Of a stretch of DNA of 35,044 nucleotides, positions 29,638 through 35,044 are shown in pieces. Under the pieces are notes generated by a model, which saw only the letters and a program-made list of their open reading frames with translations, was not told the DNA's origin and did no database searches. The number at the start of each line of letters is the position of its first letter. Position 1 is the stretch's first letter. The position numbers and the translations under genes were made by a program. This stretch comes from an uncultured Eubacteriales bacterium (GTDB taxonomy: Bacteria; Bacillota; Clostridia; Christensenellales; CAG-138), in the NCBI GenBank assembly GCA_902802805.1, contig CADCNE010000014.1:1-35044 (forward strand), read 5' to 3'.

Positions 29638-29905
29638 TGCGTGCACCCCGTTCTCGACAGGTCGCTACCGTCTTACCGATTGCCGATGGCTCCTCGCAGG
29701 AGACCTCGCGGCACACGGAAGGTTCCGCTTAGTGCTGCTTCCGTCAGGATCTGACACGGTTCACAGGCTTCCGTTGCACGAGTCCCACGATTCAACGCTC
29801 CGTACGCGCGGCAGTCACCACAGCGCCGAGCCTCAAACGGGGGATGAAACCCCGCTATAGCGGATTGCGGGTTCAGGGCACCGCTACCTCCCCGTCTGGC
29901 ACGCA
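29638..29905 (-). ncRNA. ffs: Signal recognition particle RNA (large bacterial type)
   Basis: On the - strand the hallmark domain IV reads TCCTGACGGAAGCAGCACTA with flanking GTGAACCGTGTCAG and GCGGAACCTTCC. The 5' part has GGGGAGGTAGCGGTGCCCTG, the Alu-domain start typical of Firmicute large SRP RNAs. The two ends, TGCGTGC (29905-29899) and GCACGCA (29644-29638), pair, giving a length of about 268. The RNA binds Ffh to target membrane and secreted proteins. It is transcribed from a consensus promoter inside the end of the adjacent gene and ends at the shared terminator. Short open frames over this region are not real genes. Confidence 0.95.
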
Positions 29906-29911
29906 AATGGT

Positions 29912-29940
29912 ATTATACCCTGTCAGTTCTCTTTTTTCAA
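29912..29940 (-). promoter_or_regulatory. Promoter of the SRP RNA
   Basis: On the - strand the -35 is TTGAAA (29940-29935) and the -10 is TATAAT (29917-29912), with 17 bp between; transcription would start near 29905. The -35 lies inside the coding sequence of the upstream QueG-like gene, which ends at 29923. Confidence 0.85.
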
Positions 29941-30849
29941 GTGGGAAATTGCCCAAATCAGGGTATCCTTCAGGGGACCCTCCGTCTGTTGGGCCTGCTG
30001 TTCCAGCAACGGCAGCAGATCCGCCCGCTTTTGGTTGGCCGCCAGCACCGCGGCCTGGGCCGTCAGCTTGCCGCCCTTCTTCATATTCTTGCCGATGATC
30101 GAAAGGGCTGGTTTCAGGTCTCCGGCGATCAGCCTATCGAGGGCGAAGGCCTCCGTCTCCGCTTCTGTCATGGGCCGGGGCTGCATGAAGTGGTTGAGGG
30201 GGCACACGTTCTGGCACACCTCGCAGCCCAGCAGGCAGGTGAGCTTCTCCATGACCCACTCTGGCATGTCCGGCCCCTCCTCATAGGCCCGGAGGCACCG
30301 CCGCCAGTCGTACGCCCGACCTGTGATGGCGCCGCCGGGGCAGGCCCGCTCGCAACGCTTGCAGTGGATGCAGGCTTCGAAGGGCGCCTGCCGGGGGGTA
30401 TAGCAGAGCTCGTCGTCAGACAGGGACACCATCAGGGCCTGGACGATGAACCGGGTGCCGAAGCCGGGGATGAAGATGAGGTCGCTGTCGAGCCGGGTCC
30501 CCAGACCCCAGTCCACCAGGATGGTCTTCACGGGCACCGCCGCCCGCTCGGTCCTGACCCCCTCCCCCGCCAGCCGTTCCCGGAGGGAGCGCATGGCGTG
30601 GTAGCTCTGGTTGGAGGCGGGATAGTAGCCGGAGAGAACGGCGTCTGGGATAAGCGGCGCGTAGGGCCAGATGAGCAGCAGCAGCCCGTTGGCCCAGGGG
30701 TAAGCCGCCGGGGCGTCCCCCTCGATCCAATCGGTCTGAGGCGCAAACGCGCCGCTTGCACGGCGGCGCGTCCACTCGTCATATTGGGGCACGGGCAGCA
30801 GATACGCCGCCTGAAAGCCCGCTTGTTTTGCCTGTTCAAAGAGGTTCAT
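29923..30849 (-). CDS. QueG/DUF1730-like double [4Fe-4S] protein
   Basis: 308 residues, cytosolic. Two ferredoxin-type clusters are bound by CIHCKRCERACP (Cys160, 163, 166, 170) and CLLGCEVCQNVCP (Cys205, 209, 212, 216), set as in epoxyqueuosine reductase QueG, and the C-terminal part is helical and HEAT-like as in QueG. QueG makes the last step of queuosine in tRNA using cobalamin. However, the cobalamin-domain stretch that in QueG reads GWIGKN(T)LLI...GSRFFLGE appears here as GLGTRLDSDLIFI...GTRFIVQAL, without the GK(N/H) motif, so it may be a divergent paralogue with another substrate. Its ATG overlaps the V-ATPase D stop (ATGA), so translation is coupled to that operon. Confidence 0.82.
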   Translation of the reverse strand: MNLFEQAKQAGFQAAYLLPVPQYDEWTRRRASGAFAPQTDWIEGDAPAAYPWANGLLLLIWPYAPLIPDAVLSGYYPASNQSYHAMRSLRERLAGEGVRTERAAVPVKTILVDWGLGTRLDSDLIFIPGFGTRFIVQALMVSLSDDELCYTPRQAPFEACIHCKRCERACPGGAITGRAYDWRRCLRAYEEGPDMPEWVMEKLTCLLGCEVCQNVCPLNHFMQPRPMTEAETEAFALDRLIAGDLKPALSIIGKNMKKGGKLTAQAAVLAANQKRADLLPLLEQQAQQTEGPLKDTLIWAISHLKKEN

Positions 30850-31478
30850 TGGGCCTGAGCCTGCAGCATCTCCTTGGTCTTCATGAGCCGGGACAGGTTC
30901 CCGCGCTCGTTCTCGTCCAGCTTCATCTGGATGGTGTGGATGGCCTCGGTGTACTGGGGGATCATGACGTACTCCAGGGCGTTCACCCGGCGGCGGGTCT
31001 TCTCGATCTCGTCGGCGAGCCGCGCCGTGCTCTTCTCCACCTCCGCAAGCTCCAGCATCAACGGCAGGGCTTCGGCGATGGCCTGCACCGCGCCGTCGAG
31101 ATCGGCGCTGGTGGAGGAGAAGCCGTAGGGGTACACGATCTCCTCAGAGGTGCTCATGGAGAGCTTGGGCACGGGGATGGACAGGATGTTCTGCTTCTCC
31201 GCGTCCACCTGGATGCCCCGGGCAGGATAGAGGAGCGCTTCCTCGATCTCGTTGTTGGACATGGTGGCCTTGGCGAGGACGAAGTTCTGCATGGCCGCGG
31301 CCATCTTCGCCTCCGTCTGCTCCCTGAGCTCCTTGTTCTTCCGGGCCAGCACGATGAAGCGGCGGACCAGCTCGTCCCGCTTGTCCTTCATCATCTTATG
31401 GCCCCGCACGGCCGTCTTTAACCGCTTCTTCAGGTTGGACAGCTCCATGCGGGTGGGTTTGTACTGAATAGCCGCCAT
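30846..31478 (-). CDS. ntpD: V-type ATP synthase/ATPase subunit D
   Basis: 210 residues; the central rotor stalk of the V1 sector. The family start PTRMELSNLKKRLKTAVRGHKMMKDKRDELVRRF is clear, followed by a long antiparallel coiled coil (EIEEALL, then MLELAEVEKSTARLADEIEKTRRRVNALEYVMIP) and the C-terminal helix ending NLSRLMKTKEMLQ. It lies 12 bases after subunit B, with AAGGGGGA before the ATG, and overlaps the QueG-like gene by 4 bases. The gene order A-B-D matches bacterial V-ATPase operons; the stator and membrane subunits would lie further right, beyond the damaged end of the window. Confidence 0.95.
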   Translation of the reverse strand: MAAIQYKPTRMELSNLKKRLKTAVRGHKMMKDKRDELVRRFIVLARKNKELREQTEAKMAAAMQNFVLAKATMSNNEIEEALLYPARGIQVDAEKQNILSIPVPKLSMSTSEEIVYPYGFSSTSADLDGAVQAIAEALPLMLELAEVEKSTARLADEIEKTRRRVNALEYVMIPQYTEAIHTIQMKLDENERGNLSRLMKTKEMLQAQAQ

Positions 31479-31490
31479 AGGCGTTCCCCC

Positions 31491-32867
31491 TTACTCCGCG
31501 GCCGGGAAGTACTTCTCGAGATACTCGGCCCGAATACGCTTGAGCTCAGACCGGGGCAGGATCCTGAGCAGCTTCCAACCCAGGTCCAGCGTCTCCTGGA
31601 TGGTCCGGTTGGTGTAGTAGCCCTGGGAGATATACTCCGCTTCGAAGGCGTCGGCGAACTTGGCGTAGAGCTTGTCGGTGTCGGACAGGGCCGCGTCGCC
31701 CAGAATGACCGCCAGCTCCTTGGCGTCCTTGCCTCTCGAATAGGCGGAGAACAGCTGGTTCATGGTGTCCGCGTGGTCCTCCCGGGTCTTGCCCTTGCCG
31801 ATGCCCTTGTCCTTCAGACGGGACAGGGACGGCAGCACGTTGATGGGCGGAGTCAGGCCCTTGCGGTAGAGGTCACGGCTGAGGATGATCTGGCCCTCGG
31901 TGATGTACCCGGTCAGATCCGGGATGGGGTGGGTCACGTCGTCCTCAGGCATGGACAGGATGGGGATCATGGTGATGGAGCCCTTGTTGTCCCGGATACG
32001 GCCGGCCCGCTCGTACATGGTGGCAAGGTCGGTGTACATGTAGCCCGGATAGCCGCGCCGTCCCGGCACCTCCTTGCGGGCCGCGGAGATCTCACGCAAT
32101 GCCTCGGCGTAGTTGGTGATGTCAGTGATGATGACCAGCACGTGCATGCCGAGGTCGTAGGCGAGATACTCCGCCGCGGTGATGGCCATACGGGGGGTGG
32201 CGATACGCTCGATGGCGGGGTCGTTGGCGAGGTTGATAAAGGTCACGGTCCGCTCGATGGCGCCCGTCTTCCTGAAGTCGCTGATGAAGAAGTCCGCTTC
32301 CTCGAAGGTGATGCCCACGGCGGCGAAAACCACGGCGAACTTCTCGTCGGAACCCAAAACCTTGGCCTGCCGGGCGATCTGGGCCGCCAGCTGGGCGTGA
32401 GGAAGACCGCTTCCCGAGAACACCGGGAGCTTCTGGCCGCGGACCAGGGTGTTCAATCCGTCGATGGCGGAGACGCCGGTCTGGATGAACTCGGAGGGGT
32501 AGTCCCGGGCAGCGGGGTTCATGGGGTTGCCGTTGATGTTGAGATGCTTCTCCGGGATCAGGGCGGGGCCGCCGTCCTTGGGCTTGCCCATGCCGTCGAA
32601 GACCCGGCCCAGCATGTCGGGGGCCACGTCGAGCTCGATGGACCGGCCCATGAAGCGGGCCTTGGCGGTGCTGACCCGAAGGCCCTGAGAGCCCTCGAAG
32701 AGCTGGACCAGGGCGCGGTCGCCGTTGACCTCCAGCACCTTGCCCCGGCGGATGGAGCCGTCCTCCTGGACGATCTCCACCAGCTCGTCGTACTTGACGC
32801 CTTCCACCTGGTTCACCAGCATCAGCGCGCCGACCACTTCGGATATGGTTCTGTATTCCTTCTGCAT
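31491..32867 (-). CDS. ntpB: V-type ATP synthase/ATPase subunit B
   Basis: 458 residues; the regulatory, non-catalytic nucleotide subunit of V1. Characteristic segments: [85 protein letters not shown] (the degenerate P-loop region without GKT), [21 protein letters not shown] and [21 protein letters not shown]. Its ATG shares one base with the subunit A stop (TGATG), so translation is coupled. In anaerobic Clostridia this enzyme usually pumps H+ or Na+ at the expense of ATP, or makes ATP. Direction cannot be read from A/B/D alone. Confidence 0.96.
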   Translation of the reverse strand: MQKEYRTISEVVGALMLVNQVEGVKYDELVEIVQEDGSIRRGKVLEVNGDRALVQLFEGSQGLRVSTAKARFMGRSIELDVAPDMLGRVFDGMGKPKDGGPALIPEKHLNINGNPMNPAARDYPSEFIQTGVSAIDGLNTLVRGQKLPVFSGSGLPHAQLAAQIARQAKVLGSDEKFAVVFAAVGITFEEADFFISDFRKTGAIERTVTFINLANDPAIERIATPRMAITAAEYLAYDLGMHVLVIITDITNYAEALREISAARKEVPGRRGYPGYMYTDLATMYERAGRIRDNKGSITMIPILSMPEDDVTHPIPDLTGYITEGQIILSRDLYRKGLTPPINVLPSLSRLKDKGIGKGKTREDHADTMNQLFSAYSRGKDAKELAVILGDAALSDTDKLYAKFADAFEAEYISQGYYTNRTIQETLDLGWKLLRILPRSELKRIRAEYLEKYFPAAE

Positions 32868-34591
32868 CAGTTCAACCCTCCTTCCACCAGGGCGCCGATC
32901 TGTTCCGCAAGATCCCTCGTGATGCTTTCATAGATGGTGGGAACGTCCTCCTCCGGCACGTACTTGAACCGGCCGATCTCCTCCCGCACAGGCAGGGAGA
33001 TGAGCTTGTTGAAGGGGGCGTCTGCAACGAGGGCCTCGTTGGCCTTCTCATAGTAGCCCAGGATGACCTTGAGCATCAGGGCCTGCTTGCGGGGGGAGGT
33101 GTAGGTGTCCACCTCGTGGAAGGCGTTCTGATGGAGATAGTCCTCGCGGATGGACCGGGCCGCCTCCATGGTGAGCCGGTCCTTATGGGAGAGGGCGTCG
33201 ATACCGACGAGACGCACGATCTCGTCCAGCTCGCTCTCCTCCTGGAGGATGTTCATGGTCTTCTGGACCATGGCTGCCCAGTCGGGCGCCACGTTCTCGT
33301 TGAACCAGCCCTCCAGCCGATCGAGGTACAGGGAGTAGCTCTGCAGCCAGTCGATGGCCGGGAAGTGGCGGGCGTAGGCGAGCTTGGAGGAAAGGCCCCA
33401 ATAGACCTTCACGATACGGAGCGTCGCCTGGGAGACGGGCTCGGAGATATCGCCGCCCGGGGGGGACACGGCGCCGATGGCGGAGATGGCTCCGGTGGTG
33501 TCGCCGGAGCCCAGGACCTTCACCACGCCGGCCCGCTCGTAGAATTCCGCGAGACGGGAGCTGAGGTACGCGGGATAGCCCTCTTCACCGGGCATCTCCT
33601 CGAGACGGCCGCTCATCTCACGGAGAGCCTCGGCCCAGCGGGAGGTGGAGTCGGCCATGATGGCGACTTTATAGCCCATGTCGCGGAAATACTCGGCGAT
33701 GGTGATGCCGGTGTAAATGGACGCCTCACGGGCGGCCACGGGCATGTCCGAGGTGTTGGCGATAAGGATGGTCCGCTTCATCAGTGAAAGGCCCGTCTTG
33801 GGGTCCTTCAGCTCGGGGAACTCCATCAAAACGTCGGTCATCTCGTTGCCGCGCTCACCGCAGCCCACGTAGACGATGATGTCCGCGTCGGACCACTTGG
33901 CAAGCTGATGCTGGACCACGGTCTTGCCGCTGCCGAAGGGGCCGGGCACGGCGGCCACGCCGCCCTTCGCCACGGGGAACAGGGTGTCGATGACCCTCTG
34001 TCCGGTGACCATGGGCTCCGTGGGCGGCAGCTTCTCCTTATAGGGACGGCCCCGGCGCACAGGCCAGCGCTGGAGCATGGGCAGCTCCACTTCCTTGCCG
34101 TCCTTTTCCAGCTTTGCGATGGGAGTGACGATATTGGCCTCGCCCTCAAAGATCCAGGTGAGCTTGCCGGACACGCCGGGGGGCACCATGATCTTGTGGG
34201 TGACGATCTCCGTCTCCTGGACGGTGCCCAGCACGTCGCCGCCGGTGAGCTCGTCGCCCACCTTGGCCGTGGGCTTGAAGGCCCACAGTTTCTCGTGATC
34301 GAGGGCGTCCACCATGACGCCGCGGGGGATGCGGTCCCCCGCCTGCTCCCGGATCTTGGTGAGGGGGCGCTGGATGCCGTCGTAGATGGACTCGATGAGG
34401 CCCGGGCCCAGCTCCACGGAAAGGGGTGCGCCGGTGGTGAACACGGGCTCGCCGGGGCCGATGCCGCCGGTCTCCTCGTAGACCTGGATGGAGGCGCGGT
34501 CATTTCTCAGCTCGATGATCTCGCCTATCAGCTGCTGTTCCGACACACGGACCACGTCGAACATCTGCACGGCAGAGGCGCTCAGTGCCAT
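32867..34591 (-). CDS. ntpA: V-type ATP synthase/ATPase catalytic subunit A, N terminus lost at a junction
   Basis: The catalytic subunit. The P-loop is [11 protein letters not shown]; other segments include [33 protein letters not shown], the long non-homologous insert around [22 protein letters not shown], and [43 protein letters not shown]. Homologous sequence begins only at [12 protein letters not shown]. The preceding residues MALSASAVQ do not fit: family members have about 20 residues there (G.I.KV.GPLVVAEGM..A.). On the other strand the same bases read as part of a glycine dehydrogenase fragment. So the true start is missing, and the ATG at 34591 belongs to foreign or misassembled DNA. 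About 565 genuine residues remain. Confidence 0.93.
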   Translation of the reverse strand: MALSASAVQMFDVVRVSEQQLIGEIIELRNDRASIQVYEETGGIGPGEPVFTTGAPLSVELGPGLIESIYDGIQRPLTKIREQAGDRIPRGVMVDALDHEKLWAFKPTAKVGDELTGGDVLGTVQETEIVTHKIMVPPGVSGKLTWIFEGEANIVTPIAKLEKDGKEVELPMLQRWPVRRGRPYKEKLPPTEPMVTGQRVIDTLFPVAKGGVAAVPGPFGSGKTVVQHQLAKWSDADIIVYVGCGERGNEMTDVLMEFPELKDPKTGLSLMKRTILIANTSDMPVAAREASIYTGITIAEYFRDMGYKVAIMADSTSRWAEALREMSGRLEEMPGEEGYPAYLSSRLAEFYERAGVVKVLGSGDTTGAISAIGAVSPPGGDISEPVSQATLRIVKVYWGLSSKLAYARHFPAIDWLQSYSLYLDRLEGWFNENVAPDWAAMVQKTMNILQEESELDEIVRLVGIDALSHKDRLTMEAARSIREDYLHQNAFHEVDTYTSPRKQALMLKVILGYYEKANEALVADAPFNKLISLPVREEIGRFKYVPEEDVPTIYESITRDLAEQIGALVEGGLN

Positions 34592-34922
34592 GATGGCGGG
34601 CTTTTACGCCGTTTATCACGGCGCAGAGGGTATCCGCGAGATTGCAGAGCATGTACCGCTGAAGCGTTCCGCCATTCACAGTTACCTTGTGGCGATGGAC
34701 GAGGAGGGTACGATTGAGTATGACGGCAAGACCATCCTGACACCGAAAACTCGCGGCATACTGAAGGGTATTCGCGACATCGGGATCGTCGGAACGGGAA
34801 ATATCGGCCGGAAGGTCGCGTCCTACAGCCGTGCCTTCGGGATGCATGTACTCGGATATCATCACCGGGGAATCGCTTCACCGGAGATGGAGATGGTGAA
34901 ATACGAGTCACTGCATCCGTAG
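34554..34922 (+). pseudogene. In-frame mosaic of fragments from at least two unrelated genes
   Basis: One frame reads, in order: [19 protein letters not shown] then [15 protein letters not shown] (34554-34655), which matches an internal stretch of glycine dehydrogenase GcvP; then [18 protein letters not shown] plus [20 protein letters not shown] (34656-34769), winged-helix-like but unrecognised; then [17 protein letters not shown] and [13 protein letters not shown] (from 34776), the Rossmann NAD-binding motif of D-2-hydroxyacid dehydrogenases, ending at a TAG at 34920-34922. None of these is complete and none has a start or ribosome site. Base composition is lower in GC than the rest. Likely an assembly chimera at a contig end, otherwise a genomic scar. 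Confidence 0.6.
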
Positions 34923-35044
34923 GATACCGATGCACCGAGTTCTGTCTTTCCGAGCAAAGAGGACAACTCACCCCTGAGCTTTGTCGAGAAGCCTTCCTCC
35001 GTAGCCAGCGAGTGATAGATGGAGGAGTTTGTCATTGCTCCAGG
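34923..35044. other. Unassigned right end
   Basis: The last 122 bases contain no complete gene. The - strand is open throughout (including GAMTNSSIYHSLATEEG), but I do not recognise it. It may be another fragment of the mosaic. Confidence 0.4.

Noticed and set aside
29673..29906. Small open frames over the SRP RNA
   Set aside because: The RNA has the universal domain IV sequence, a promoter and a terminator; the frames have no ribosome site.

Overview
The window is high-GC (about 60-65%) DNA from an anaerobic, spore-forming Clostridia-type Firmicute, most like Oscillospiraceae and relatives. Reasons: a spoIIE-spoIIGA-sigE sporulation block, spoVT, a large Firmicute-type SRP RNA, a V-type ATPase operon, strong AAGGAGG ribosome sites, and many short dispersed hairpin repeats. 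I see no phage, insertion-sequence transposase, CRISPR array or tRNA.

Layout. 1-128: end of an unidentified gene (possibly a short-chain dehydrogenase). 173-742 (-): AIG1/Pr6Pr-like membrane protein. 896-3922 (+): large secreted M4 (thermolysin-like) metallopeptidase. 3923-4315: repeats. 4316-6923 (-): glycerate 2-kinase with a GntP-family permease, behind a strong promoter and operator. 7094-9115 (-): M20 amidohydrolase translationally coupled to a broken metallo-beta-lactamase-fold gene. 9388-10761 (-): M18 aminopeptidase. 10876-11562 (+): HAD phosphatase. 11647-12876: a 57-aa membrane protein, and an HxlR regulator divergent from a flavin-reductase-like protein with an operator between. 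12996-15704 (-): TldE/TldD peptidase pair. 15849-17963 (+): two CobW-family GTPases, one with a His-rich metal-binding insert, the other fused to a DUF1980-like domain. 18195-18728 (+): spoVT with a candidate sigma-G promoter. 19005-22418 (-): two-component system plus a secreted/membrane protein, with matching TTACAA boxes in front of both transcription units. 22672-23721 (-): galM. 23839-27531 (-): spoIIE-spoIIGA-sigE. 27767-29585 (+): leucine-rich-repeat gene interrupted by a stop, then thymidylate kinase. 29638-29905 (-): SRP RNA. 29923 to about 34565 (-): V-ATPase A-B-D followed by a QueG-like iron-sulfur protein. From about 34,555 to the right end the DNA becomes a mosaic of fragments of unrelated genes that truncates the V-ATPase A gene. 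This is most simply a chimeric contig end.

How the genes work together. Sporulation is the clearest theme: SpoIIE (phosphatase that activates sigma F), SpoIIGA (protease that activates pro-sigma E) and sigma E lie in one overlapping unit, and SpoVT acts later in the forespore. The CobW pair looks like a metal-chaperone operon. The two-component system probably controls itself and its neighbouring envelope protein. The remaining genes are housekeeping or catabolic. Two genes (MBL-fold and LRR) look recently inactivated, and small repeats occupy many intergenic gaps, usually just after stop codons.
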